Origin: Dasania sp. GY-MA-18
Lineage (GTDB): Bacteria; Pseudomonadota; Gammaproteobacteria; Pseudomonadales; Dasaniaceae
DNA: 64,000 bases
Direction: 5' to 3'
Assembly: GCF_024734385.1 (NCBI RefSeq)
Contig: NZ_JANHAP010000002.1
Span: 62,001-126,000 of the forward strand
Shown in pieces: positions 1-8,058 of the stretch (position 1 is the first letter of the stretch; the number at the start of each line of letters is the position of its first letter). Both the position numbers and the translations under genes were made by a program. The notes beneath the pieces are model-generated. The model searched no databases. It had not been told where the DNA came from and worked only from the letters and a program-made list of their open reading frames with translations.

Positions 1-37
1 GCTGCTGGTGGATCTAGGCACAAGTCTTGCTCTATAG
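1..37 (+). CDS. Possible 3' end of fliR (partial)
   Basis: One reading frame runs in from the left edge, ends in a short hydrophobic tail (LLVDLGTSLAL) and stops at TAG 35-37. In Pseudomonas-type flagellar operons fliR, an inner-membrane component of the flagellar export gate, lies directly upstream of flhB, so this is probably its last dozen codons. The fragment is too short for similarity alone to prove it. The other two frames give no convincing tail. The sigma-54 type promoter of flhB would then lie inside the 3' end of fliR. Confidence 0.3.
   Translation, partial: LLVDLGTSLAL
16..31 (+). promoter_or_regulatory. Candidate sigma-54 promoter of flhB
   Basis: AGGCAC, five bases (AAGTC), then TTGCT matches the RpoN consensus TGGCAC-N5-TTGCW at 10 of 11 defined positions, with the required 10 bases between GG (17-18) and GC (29-30). 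The C of the GC lies exactly 77 nt before the GTG start of flhB at 107. The same distance recurs for flhA, parC and cheW. Confidence 0.6.
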
Positions 38-106
38 CTGTAATAAGAGGTGGTTGCGATTTTTTTGACGCTGGCCGCCGTCGTTATACTTTAATTGAGT
101 GCTAGC

Positions 107-1279
107 GTGGCAGAGAACGAAAACGGCCAGGAAAAAACCGAAGAGCCCACCCCCAGAAAGCTGCAAAAAGCCAAGGATGATGGCCAGATAGCCCGTTCTA
201 AAGAGCTAAACACCACCTTTGTGCTAGTGGGCGGGGTGCTGGGTTTAATTAGCTTTGGCGGTGATTTGGCCGAAGCCTTAAAAAACGTGATGCGCTATAA
301 CTTTAGCCTGGATAGAGCCGCTGCCTTTGATGAGCAAATGATGGTGGCTCATTTGGCGGCCACCGCCTATTCCGCTATTCAAGCCCTCACTCCCTTTATG
401 TTGATACTGGCTGTGGCTGCCTTTGTGGGCAATATTCTGCTGGGCGGCTGGATGCTCAGCGGCAAGGCGCTAATGCCTAAATTTAGCCGCTTAAATCTTA
501 TTAAGGGTATGGGGCGTTTGTTTTCTGCCAATTCGCTGGTGGAGTTAACCAAGTCTTTGGCCAAGTTTTTATTGGTCGCCAGTATTACGGCGCTGGTATT
601 AAATTTTTATCAGGGTGAGTTACTTAACTTAGGGGTCTCTTCCATACAAGAGGCGGTGCCGCATGCCATAGAGGTGGTGTCCTACTCGGTGCTGGCTATT
701 AGTGCCACCACGATATTTATTGCCGTATTCGATGTGCCTTACCAGCTGTACTCGCACAAGAAAAAATTAAAAATGACCCTGCAGGAAGTCAAGGATGAAA
801 TGAAAGACTCCGAGGGTAAGCCGGAAGTGAAAAGCCGTATCCGGCAGCTGCAACGAGAAGTGGCACAGCGCCGCATGATGGCTGAAGTGCCCAACGCCGA
901 TGTGGTCATTACCAACCCCGAGCATTTCTCGGTAGCCTTGCGCTACGACTTAGAGGGCAGTGGTGCGCCGGTGGTAGTGGCCAAGGGTACCGATCAAATC
1001 GCCTTAAAAATTCGTGAGATTGCGGTGGCCCACGAGGTCATGATGATGGAGGCACCGCCATTAGCCAGGGCAATTTACTTTACCACCGAGCTGGATGAGG
1101 AAATCCCCGGCCAGTTGTATATGGCCGTAGCGCAGGTGCTGGCCTATGTGTTCCAGCTTAAAGCTTATCGCAAGGGTGAGGGGGCCAAGCCCAAGCCTAT
1201 GGCCGATATCGATGTGCCTGACGATGTGCATTACGGGGTGGATGGCAAAATAATTAGGCCGGATAAGCCAGAAACTTAA
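107..1279 (+). CDS. flhB: Flagellar export apparatus switch protein FlhB
   Basis: Inner-membrane component of the flagellar type III export gate. It switches secretion from rod/hook to filament substrates after self-cleavage in its cytoplasmic domain. The 390-residue product has the typical acidic, charged N-terminus (EKTEEPTPRK), an FlhB_N region with about four hydrophobic segments, and a C-terminal domain with the autocleavage motif as NPEH (bases 914-925) rather than the commonest NPTH. The frame is also open from a TTG at 95, but GTG 107 gives the usual MAENE-type N-terminus and sits 77 nt after the sigma-54 element. The C-terminal tail after the conserved domain is about 35 residues and charged. 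It is followed after about 95 bp by flhA. Confidence 0.95.
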   Translation: MAENENGQEKTEEPTPRKLQKAKDDGQIARSKELNTTFVLVGGVLGLISFGGDLAEALKNVMRYNFSLDRAAAFDEQMMVAHLAATAYSAIQALTPFMLILAVAAFVGNILLGGWMLSGKALMPKFSRLNLIKGMGRLFSANSLVELTKSLAKFLLVASITALVLNFYQGELLNLGVSSIQEAVPHAIEVVSYSVLAISATTIFIAVFDVPYQLYSHKKKLKMTLQEVKDEMKDSEGKPEVKSRIRQLQREVAQRRMMAEVPNADVVITNPEHFSVALRYDLEGSGAPVVVAKGTDQIALKIREIAVAHEVMMMEAPPLARAIYFTTELDEEIPGQLYMAVAQVLAYVFQLKAYRKGEGAKPKPMADIDVPDDVHYGVDGKIIRPDKPET

Positions 1280-1283
1280 AAAC

Positions 1284-1299
1284 TGGAAGGCTTTTTGCT
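1284..1299 (+). promoter_or_regulatory. Candidate sigma-54 promoter of flhA
   Basis: TGGAAG-GCTTT-TTGCT has exact GG-N10-GC spacing and a perfect -12 box; the -24 box matches at 4 of 6 positions. The C of the GC is 77 nt before ATG 1375. In Pseudomonas flhA is a known FleQ/RpoN target, so the location is expected. The leader also holds a perfect inverted repeat (TGCCAG-AAAA-CTGGCA, 1334-1349). Confidence 0.55.
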
Positions 1300-1374
1300 C
1301 TATTAGCCTTATTTGCACAATAAACACAGCATATGCCAGAAAACTGGCACCTACATCGAGACGATAAAACAACC

Positions 1375-3492
1375 ATGGCAGTTAACCCCCCCGCAAGCAC
1401 TAGCCCCATGCAGGCCATCTTACACAGTAATCTAGGTGTGCCGGTGCTACTGCTAACCCTGCTGGGTATGATGATTTTACCGGTACCGCCGTTTTTATTG
1501 GATGTGCTGTTTTCTTTTAATATCGCCTTGGCCATTGTGGTGTTGCTGGTTGCAGCCTATGCCTTGCGGCCCTTAGATTTTGCGGTATTCCCCACCATTT
1601 TGTTGATTGCGACCTTGCTGCGTTTAGCCTTGAACGTAGCCTCTACCCGCGTGGTGTTATTAGAGGGCCACAAGGGCGGTGATGCGGCTGGTAAAGTGAT
1701 TCAGTCCTTTGGTGAGGTGGTCATAGGCGGTAACTACGCCGTGGGCTTGGTGGTGTTTTTAATCTTAATGATTATTAACTTTGTGGTGGTGACCAAGGGT
1801 GCTGGCCGTATTTCAGAGGTGAGTGCGCGCTTTACCTTGGATGCCATGCCCGGTAAACAAATGGCTATAGACGCCGATTTAAACTCTGGCCTGATTACCC
1901 AAGACGAGGCCCGTACCCGCCGCGAAGAGGTGGGCAGTGAAGCCGATTTTTACGGCTCTATGGATGGTGCCAGTAAGTTTGTACGCGGCGATGCGGTTGC
2001 GGGTATGTTGATACTGGCCATCAATATTTTGGGCGGCCTAGGCATAGGCATGGTGCAGCATGACTTAGAATTTGGCCAAGCCATGCAGGTGTACTCACTG
2101 CTGACCATAGGTGACGGCCTGGTCGCGCAAATACCCTCACTATTACTTTCTACCACGGCGGCCATAATGGTGACGCGGGTAAGCAGCTCCAAGGATATGG
2201 GCGAGCAGGTCATGCACCAAATGTTCGAGTCGCCCAAGGCGCTGAGTGTGGCGGCTGCGATATTGGGCTTTATGGGCCTAATCCCCGGCATGCCACATTT
2301 TGCCTTTTTAACCTTGGCGGCTATGGCTGGCGGCATGGCCTGGTATATCAACAAAAACGGCGAGCAAAAAATTGAGCAAGCGCAACTGATTGAGCGCGGC
2401 GAGCTAGAGCAAAAAGAAGTAGCCGCCAAACAGGCTGCGGAATTACCGGAGCTGGGTTGGGATGATGTGCAGCCGGTAGATGCCATAGGCTTAGAGGTAG
2501 GTTATCGGCTAATACCGCTGGTGGATAAATCTCAGGGCGGCGAGTTGCTCAACCGTATTAAAGGTATACGCAAAAAACTCTCACAAGAGGTGGGCTTTTT
2601 AATCCCCTCGGTACACATACGCGACAACCTGGAGCTACTGCCCAATGCCTATCGCATTACTTTGCTGGGTGTCACCGCCGGTGAGGCAGAAATTTATCCC
2701 GATAGGGACTTGGCGATTAATCCCGGTCAGGTCTTTGGTAAGTTAGACGGCGTGCCAACTACCGACCCAGCCTTTGGCTTAGAGGCCGTATGGATAGACC
2801 CCGCCACCAAAGATCAGGCGCAAACCTTGGGCTATACCGTGGTGGATGCTAGCACCGTGGTGGCCACCCATATCAATCAGTTGTTGCAAAAGCATACCTA
2901 CGAATTATTGGGCCACGACGAAGTGCAGCAAATGCTAGATAAGCTGGCGAAAAGCTCGCCTAAATTAGCGGAGGAGCTGCCCAATGTAGTGCCGCTTAAT
3001 ATGTTGCTCACGGTGTTAAAAAACCTCTTGGCCGAGCAAGTGCCCATACGCGACCTGCGTACTATCGCCGAAGCCTTGGCAGCCAGTGGTGCTCAGAGTC
3101 AAGATTCTGCCGCATTAACCGCGGCGGCGAGGGTGGCGCTAAGGCGCGTGATCGTACAGGGCATCTACGGTCGCGACAATTTACTACCGGTTATTGCATT
3201 AGATCCAGCTATGGAACAGTTATTGCTTAAGTCTTTACAGCAGTCCCAGCAAGCCGGTAACGGCGATGACATAGTTTTAGAGCCGGGGCTGGCAGAGCGT
3301 TTGCAACAGGCCCTGCAGGAAACGGCGCAGCAGCAGGAAATGGCAGGTAAGCCATCGGTATTATTGGTTTCCGCGCCGCTGCGAGCAGTCATGGCGAAAT
3401 TTATACGCTATAGCGCGGCCGATATGCAGGTGTTGTCTTACGCAGAGATACCCGATGACAAGCAGGTCACCATAGAGAGCACAATTGGTTAA
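1375..3492 (+). CDS. flhA: Flagellar biosynthesis protein FlhA
   Basis: Core of the flagellar type III export gate: an N-terminal membrane domain with about eight transmembrane segments and a large cytoplasmic domain that docks chaperone-substrate complexes. The product is 705 residues from ATG 1375, normal for the family. The conserved start of the membrane domain (LGVPVLLLTLLGMMILPVPP) begins about 20 residues in, and the FHIPEP-type segment (NYAVGLVVFLILMIINFVVV, then GAGRISEVSARFTLDAMPGK) is clear. An in-frame ATG at 1333 would add 14 residues but has no ribosome binding site, and 1375 fits both the family and the promoter spacing. flhF follows after 63 bp. Confidence 0.95.
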   Translation: MAVNPPASTSPMQAILHSNLGVPVLLLTLLGMMILPVPPFLLDVLFSFNIALAIVVLLVAAYALRPLDFAVFPTILLIATLLRLALNVASTRVVLLEGHKGGDAAGKVIQSFGEVVIGGNYAVGLVVFLILMIINFVVVTKGAGRISEVSARFTLDAMPGKQMAIDADLNSGLITQDEARTRREEVGSEADFYGSMDGASKFVRGDAVAGMLILAINILGGLGIGMVQHDLEFGQAMQVYSLLTIGDGLVAQIPSLLLSTTAAIMVTRVSSSKDMGEQVMHQMFESPKALSVAAAILGFMGLIPGMPHFAFLTLAAMAGGMAWYINKNGEQKIEQAQLIERGELEQKEVAAKQAAELPELGWDDVQPVDAIGLEVGYRLIPLVDKSQGGELLNRIKGIRKKLSQEVGFLIPSVHIRDNLELLPNAYRITLLGVTAGEAEIYPDRDLAINPGQVFGKLDGVPTTDPAFGLEAVWIDPATKDQAQTLGYTVVDASTVVATHINQLLQKHTYELLGHDEVQQMLDKLAKSSPKLAEELPNVVPLNMLLTVLKNLLAEQVPIRDLRTIAEALAASGAQSQDSAALTAAARVALRRVIVQGIYGRDNLLPVIALDPAMEQLLLKSLQQSQQAGNGDDIVLEPGLAERLQQALQETAQQQEMAGKPSVLLVSAPLRAVMAKFIRYSAADMQVLSYAEIPDDKQVTIESTIG

Positions 3493-3555
3493 CTGCCCAG
3501 CAGGGTTAACAGTGGATAGGTTGATAAGCAGCAAGCTTAATAAATAGGTACCGTG

Positions 3556-4971
3556 ATGCAATTAAAACGATTCGTAGCTCCCAGTATGAGCCAGGCCTTA
3601 AAAAAGGTCAGGGAAGAAGTGGGCGCCGATGCGGTTATTCTATCGAATAAACGCGTGGCCGAAGGTATTGAGCTGGTGACCGCTATAGACCGACCCGACC
3701 CCGATGACAACGGCGTATTTCCTGCGGATATGCAGCCCCACGCCCAGCCGAAAAAGGCCCAGCCCAAGCAGGTCAGCAAGCTGGAGCAAGAAGTCGATAG
3801 AATGCAGAATCAAGCCAAGCAAAGAGCCGCTGCATTGGCGGCGACGCTAGGGCGTAGCGAGCAAAACAAATTTGCCGCGGCTATGCAGCAGCAGGGTTTC
3901 GACCCGCAGCTCAATCAACCGCAAACTCCCGCAGCCAATGAGATCGGGCAGCTGCAGCAGGCGGAACAAAATAAACAGGCTATACAAGAGGCGGTAGCCG
4001 CGGCAGTGCAAGAATATACCCAGTCCCAGCAAAAGACTAGCGCAACGGAGGACCCGCAAGTGCTGCAAATGCGCTCCGAGCTACAATCGATGCGCCAGTT
4101 ATTAGAGCAGCAATTATCTTCTATGGCCTGGGGCCAGTTTGCCTCCAGCGAGCCGGAAAAGGCTAGCCTATGGCGACGGTTAAAGCGTATGGGCTTAGAG
4201 GCCAAAGTGGCCAATCAGCTATTAGAAGGGCTTAGCGAGCTAGGTGCCCAAAAGCATGTATGGATGCAGCTAATGCAGCGTTTAAGTCGCCAGTTGCCCG
4301 TAGTGGGCCAGGACTTGATAGACCAGCAAGGGGTATTTGTATTTGTCGGGCCTACCGGTGCCGGTAAAACTACCTCTATAGGCAAGCTGGCTGCCCGCTA
4401 TGTCATGGCTCACGGTGCTGACAGCTTGGCGCTAGTGACTACCGATACCTTCCGCATAGCGGCTCATGAGCAATTACGCACCTTGGGGCGCATATTAAAT
4501 GTACCGGTTAAGGTGGTGGATAAAAACAATCCCCTGGATAGGGTGCTGCACGGCCTGCGCCACAAGCAGCTGGTATTGGTCGATACTGCCGGTCTCACTC
4601 ATCAAGATGAGCGTTTAATCAAACAGGCGCAGGCGATTAATGAGCTGGCTGCTAAAGTTAAAACCATATTGGTGTTGCCTACTACCAGCCAGCCACGAGT
4701 GCTAAGGGCCGCTTATCACCACTATAAAACCGATAATCTAGCAGCCTGTATTTTGACTAAGCTGGATGAATCAGCCAGTTTAGGAGAGTGTATTAGCTTA
4801 TCGGTAGAGAAAGCTTTACCCATAGCCTACAGTACCCATGGTCAAAATATCCCTGAGGATATAGCCATAGCCGAGCCGGTTAGTATTGTGCGCCAGGCCA
4901 TAGAGCTGGCAAAAGATCAACAAGTCGATGACGAAGATATGAGCGCCGAATTACAGGCCTTAATCAGTTAG
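3556..4971 (+). CDS. flhF: Flagellar biosynthesis GTPase FlhF
   Basis: SRP-type GTPase that sets the polar site and supports assembly of polar flagella together with FlhG. The 471-residue product has the FlhF N-terminus (MQLKRFVAPSMSQALKKVRE), a long Gln/Ala-rich linker of roughly residues 60-190, and a C-terminal NG domain with a P-loop (GPTGAGKTTSIGK), a DTFRIAAHEQL motif, a DTAGL motif and a TKLDE motif. The frame is open from a GTG at 3553 directly before the ATG; the ATG gives the family start. It lies in the conserved order flhA-flhF-flhG-fliA. Confidence 0.95.
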   Translation: MQLKRFVAPSMSQALKKVREEVGADAVILSNKRVAEGIELVTAIDRPDPDDNGVFPADMQPHAQPKKAQPKQVSKLEQEVDRMQNQAKQRAAALAATLGRSEQNKFAAAMQQQGFDPQLNQPQTPAANEIGQLQQAEQNKQAIQEAVAAAVQEYTQSQQKTSATEDPQVLQMRSELQSMRQLLEQQLSSMAWGQFASSEPEKASLWRRLKRMGLEAKVANQLLEGLSELGAQKHVWMQLMQRLSRQLPVVGQDLIDQQGVFVFVGPTGAGKTTSIGKLAARYVMAHGADSLALVTTDTFRIAAHEQLRTLGRILNVPVKVVDKNNPLDRVLHGLRHKQLVLVDTAGLTHQDERLIKQAQAINELAAKVKTILVLPTTSQPRVLRAAYHHYKTDNLAACILTKLDESASLGECISLSVEKALPIAYSTHGQNIPEDIAIAEPVSIVRQAIELAKDQQVDDEDMSAELQALIS

Positions 4972-5082
4972 CGTTGATAGGCATAATAGGCTTAGCGAAT
5001 CGCTAGGTATTCAGAACAGTTAGTGTAGAATGCCAGAGCAAAAGGCCATTCTAATAATAGGTAGTAAGGAGCAAACTCAAGC

Positions 5083-5904
5083 ATGAGTAGTGCGCATCCA
5101 GTACAAGTAATTGCAGTAACCGGGGGTAAAGGCGGTGTGGGTAAATCCAACGTCTCTGTTAACCTCAGCGTCAGTTTGGCGAATATGGGGCGCCGTGTGG
5201 CGCTATTGGATGCTGACTTGGGTTTGGCCAATATAGATGTGCTATTGGGGCTAACTCCCAAGCGCAATTTAGAAGATGTTTTAGCGGGGGAGTGCTCGTT
5301 AACTGACATCATGCTCACCGGCCCCGGCGGAATACGCATAATCCCAGCCTCATCGGGCACCCAAAAAATGACCATGCTGGGGACTATGGAGCACGCTGGT
5401 TTGATTCACGCCTTCAGTGAAATCAGCAACCAAATTGATGTGTTAGTCATAGACACCGCCGCAGGTATCTCCGAGTCGGTAGTGAGCTTTGTACGCGCCT
5501 CACAAGAAATACTGGTAGTGGTTTGTGACGAGCCCTCATCGATTACCGATGCCTACGCCCTGATTAAATTATTGAATCGCGAGTACGGTGTAGACCGCTT
5601 TAGAGTGGTAGCCAATATGACTCGCACAGCCCAGGAAGGACGCAATTTATATAACAAACTTACCCAAGTGGCTGAGCGCTTTCTCGATGTGTCACTGCAA
5701 TACGTAGGGCAGATTCCCTTTGATGAAACTGTGCGCAAGGCAGTACAAAGGCAGCGCGCGGTGGTAGATATAGCACCCAGAAGCAAGGCCGGAATCGCTT
5801 TTAAACAGCTAGCTGAAAAGGTCGACTTATGGCCTTTGCCCTCTACGCCTAGAGGTCACCTAGAGTTTTTTGTTGAGCGTTTAGTGCACGGTGCTGCTGA
5901 GTAA
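5083..5904 (+). CDS. flhG: Flagellar number regulator FlhG/FleN (MinD-type ATPase)
   Basis: MinD/ParA-family ATPase that limits the number of polar flagella. In Pseudomonas (where it is FleN) it does so by antagonising the activator FleQ. The 273-residue product has a deviant Walker A motif (GGKGGVGKSNVSVNLS) near residue 12, a DADLGLANIDVLLG switch region, and an IDTAAGI motif. The ATG follows a strong AAGGAG. The predicted FleQ/sigma-54 promoters nearby make a FleN role in gene control likely. A short perfect inverted repeat (TAGCGA-A-TCGCTA, 4993-5005) lies in the 111-bp gap upstream, function unknown. Confidence 0.93.
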   Translation: MSSAHPVQVIAVTGGKGGVGKSNVSVNLSVSLANMGRRVALLDADLGLANIDVLLGLTPKRNLEDVLAGECSLTDIMLTGPGGIRIIPASSGTQKMTMLGTMEHAGLIHAFSEISNQIDVLVIDTAAGISESVVSFVRASQEILVVVCDEPSSITDAYALIKLLNREYGVDRFRVVANMTRTAQEGRNLYNKLTQVAERFLDVSLQYVGQIPFDETVRKAVQRQRAVVDIAPRSKAGIAFKQLAEKVDLWPLPSTPRGHLEFFVERLVHGAAE

Positions 5905-5935
5905 AAGCTATGGAAATAGCTAAGAGAAATAATAA

Positions 5936-6679
5936 ATGGTTGTAGCGAGTAGATTATCGATGTATAGCGACGTTGAAAGTATTTCGCAGGATGAGGTTGT
6001 GGAGCGTTACGCCCCGCTGGTGAAACGTATCGCTCATCATATACTCGCCCGTATGCCCGCGAGTGTGCAGGTAGACGATTTAATACAGGCAGGCTTGGTT
6101 GGTTTGCTAGAGGCCTCACGCAATTACGACACTAGCAAAGGTGCTAGTTTTGAAACCTATGCCGGTATACGCATACGCGGCTCCATGATAGACGATGTTA
6201 GGCGCGGCGATTGGGCGCCCCGCTCGGTGCACCGCAATGCCCGCATGGTGTCGGAAGGGATACAGGCGGTCGAAAATCGCACAGGTAGAGACGCCAGTGA
6301 TCAAGAAGTAGCCGATGAGCTCAACATTCCCCTAGAAAATTACTATAAAATTACTAGAGACTCTGCATCCAGCAAATTATTTAGTTATGATGAGCTGGTT
6401 AGCGGGGACGATAAACCTGAAGAACAATTGCCCAGTGATGCAGAGAATCCACTAGATGGCATAGAGAGCCAAGCATTAAGAGAGAACTTGGCCCAATGCA
6501 TAAGCCAGCTACCTGAGCGCGAGCGCATGGTGTTGGCGCTGTATTACGATGAAGAGCTGAACTTAAAAGAAATAGGTATGGTGTTAGGGGTAAGCGAATC
6601 CCGAGTCAGCCAAATACACAGCCAGGCGGCCATGCGTTTACGTGCGCGTATGAGCGCTTGGCATAGCGATACACACTAG
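5936..6679 (+). CDS. fliA: RNA polymerase sigma factor FliA (sigma-28)
   Basis: Sigma-28 factor for late flagellar and chemotaxis genes, held by the anti-sigma factor FlgM until the hook is complete. The 247-residue product shows sigma region 2 (RYAPLVKRIAHHILARMPAS, VDDLIQAGLVGLLEA, GASFETYAGIRIRG), the FliA marker GDWAPRSVHRNAR, region 3, and a region 4 helix-turn-helix (LNLKEIGMVLGVSESRVSQI). An ATG at 5960 is a possible shorter start. No clear sigma-28 consensus was found near the genes of this window. Confidence 0.95.
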   Translation: MVVASRLSMYSDVESISQDEVVERYAPLVKRIAHHILARMPASVQVDDLIQAGLVGLLEASRNYDTSKGASFETYAGIRIRGSMIDDVRRGDWAPRSVHRNARMVSEGIQAVENRTGRDASDQEVADELNIPLENYYKITRDSASSKLFSYDELVSGDDKPEEQLPSDAENPLDGIESQALRENLAQCISQLPERERMVLALYYDEELNLKEIGMVLGVSESRVSQIHSQAAMRLRARMSAWHSDTH

Positions 6680-6742
6680 CGTCAAGCTAGTGGTTTAATG
6701 AGTTGTTTTAGTAAGAAAGCTGGCCGCGCCCTAAACTAGGGC
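6674..6742 (+). other. Two perfect hairpins between fliA and cheY
   Basis: CACTAGC-GTCAA-GCTAGTG (6674-6692) overlaps the fliA stop codon, and GCCCTA-AAC-TAGGGC (6728-6742) follows. Neither is followed by a clear T run, so they are not convincing intrinsic terminators. A TATAAT at 6757-6762 without a good -35 box lies just after and could belong to a cheY promoter. The hairpins may be processing or partial termination signals; this is inference. Confidence 0.3.
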
Positions 6743-6805
6743 TAGACTGGTTACATTATAATTTTACCGAACTCAAAGCGGGTGACTATATGTTTGGAGG
6801 TAGCT

Positions 6806-7189
6806 TTGGATAAAGATATGAAGATTCTGATTGTTGACGATTTTTCAACAATGAGACGTATCATTAAAAACTTGTTGCGTGATCTAGGTTTTACCAATAC
6901 GTCAGAAGCTGATGATGGTCAAACGGCATTGCCTATGCTGCAAAATGGCAACTTTGATTTTTTAGTGACCGACTGGAATATGCCCGGCATGACCGGTATA
7001 GAGCTACTGAAAGCTGTGAGAGCAGATGCCCGCCTGAAGGATATGCCTATCTTAATGGTAACGGCAGAAGCTAAACGCGACCAAATCGTTGAGGCTGCAC
7101 AAGCCGGTGTGAATGGCTATGTGGTTAAGCCGTTTACCGCTGCGGTTTTAAAAGAAAAAATCGAAAAGATTTTTGAGCGCGTTGGCTAA
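6806..7189 (+). CDS. cheY: Chemotaxis response regulator CheY
   Basis: Single-domain receiver that carries the signal from CheA to the flagellar switch (FliM/FliN). Phosphoacceptor Asp56 lies in [10 protein letters not shown]; the acidic pair is Asp11-Asp12 ([12 protein letters not shown]), and the Thr/Lys switch residues are in MVTAEAKRD and VVKPFTA. The frame is open from a GTG at 6782, but GGAGG at 6796-6800 sits 5 bases before TTG 6806, giving [10 protein letters not shown] and 127 residues. ATG 6818 is the alternative, though it is 17 bases from the Shine-Dalgarno sequence. cheZ follows. Confidence 0.93.
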   Translation: MDKDMKILIVDDFSTMRRIIKNLLRDLGFTNTSEADDGQTALPMLQNGNFDFLVTDWNMPGMTGIELLKAVRADARLKDMPILMVTAEAKRDQIVEAAQAGVNGYVVKPFTAAVLKEKIEKIFERVG

Positions 7190-7227
7190 CTCCCCGCAGA
7201 CCCCCATTTAATAGGGCGCAGCTTTAC

Positions 7228-8049
7228 ATGTTGGACGATAACAACAAGCCTGTTCAGGTGAAGGCCGACGCGAGTGATGATGTATGGCAATCACTAAAAG
7301 AGCGCGCCGCTAACTTAATGGCCAGCTTAGAAGAGCGTGATTACGTCTCGGCTAACAATGTCATTCAGGACCTCAACGAACTACGCGATAACACCCTTTA
7401 TAGAGAGGTGGGCAAACTAACGCGTGGTTTGCACGATGCTATTGTCAATTTTGAGCTTGAACCCAGTAAAGCTAGTGGTACCGACAGTGCTGAAGGCGAG
7501 TCGCAAATGGCCAATGCCAAAGACCGTTTGGATTATGTCATTAATCTTACGCAGACTTCGGCCGATAAGACCATGGACATGGTTGAAGAAGGCATACCCA
7601 TAGCCTCGGCGCAGGCTGAAATAGCCAAGCAGCTACAGCTGGATTGGGCACGCTTGCTTCGCCGGGAAATGCAAGTCGATGAGTTTAAGGGCTTGGCAGA
7701 GCGTATAGACGGCTTTTTGGCGCAGTCTATAGATGGCAATGCCTTGATTAGCCAAAAACTCAACGAAATTTTATTGGCGCAGGATTTTCAAGATTTAACC
7801 GGCCAGGTGATTACCAAAGTCATCGTCCTGGTACAGGATGTTGAAGATCGCTTAGTTGAATTAATGCGTGTAGCAGGTCAAATCGAAGAGTTAACCGGCA
7901 TAGTCAAAGACCCTGCCGCCAAGCCCAAAACCAACAAACAAGGCTTGGACTCTGCACCCGAAGGGCCGCAAATCCATGCTGATAAGCGTGAAGATGTGGT
8001 TTCAGGGCAAGATGATGTTGATGATTTGCTATCAAGCTTAGGCTTTTAG
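7228..8049 (+). CDS. cheZ: CheY phosphatase CheZ
   Basis: Speeds dephosphorylation of CheY-P. The 273-residue product has the long helical-hairpin core, the catalytic-Gln region (LLAQDFQDLTGQVITKV) and a C-terminal CheY-binding peptide (DDVDDLLSSLGF) after a flexible linker. It ends 9 bp before cheA, so the two are probably co-translated. The C-terminal peptide resembles the repeated motifs inside the neighbouring CheA. Confidence 0.93.
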   Translation: MLDDNNKPVQVKADASDDVWQSLKERAANLMASLEERDYVSANNVIQDLNELRDNTLYREVGKLTRGLHDAIVNFELEPSKASGTDSAEGESQMANAKDRLDYVINLTQTSADKTMDMVEEGIPIASAQAEIAKQLQLDWARLLRREMQVDEFKGLAERIDGFLAQSIDGNALISQKLNEILLAQDFQDLTGQVITKVIVLVQDVEDRLVELMRVAGQIEELTGIVKDPAAKPKTNKQGLDSAPEGPQIHADKREDVVSGQDDVDDLLSSLGF

Positions 8050-8058
8050 GAGTATTGG

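Noticed and set aside
50-94. 14-codon hydrophobic frame (GTG 50 to TAA 92) ending just before TTG 95
   Set aside because: Too short, no family resemblance. It lies in the flhB leader between the promoter and the preferred GTG start.
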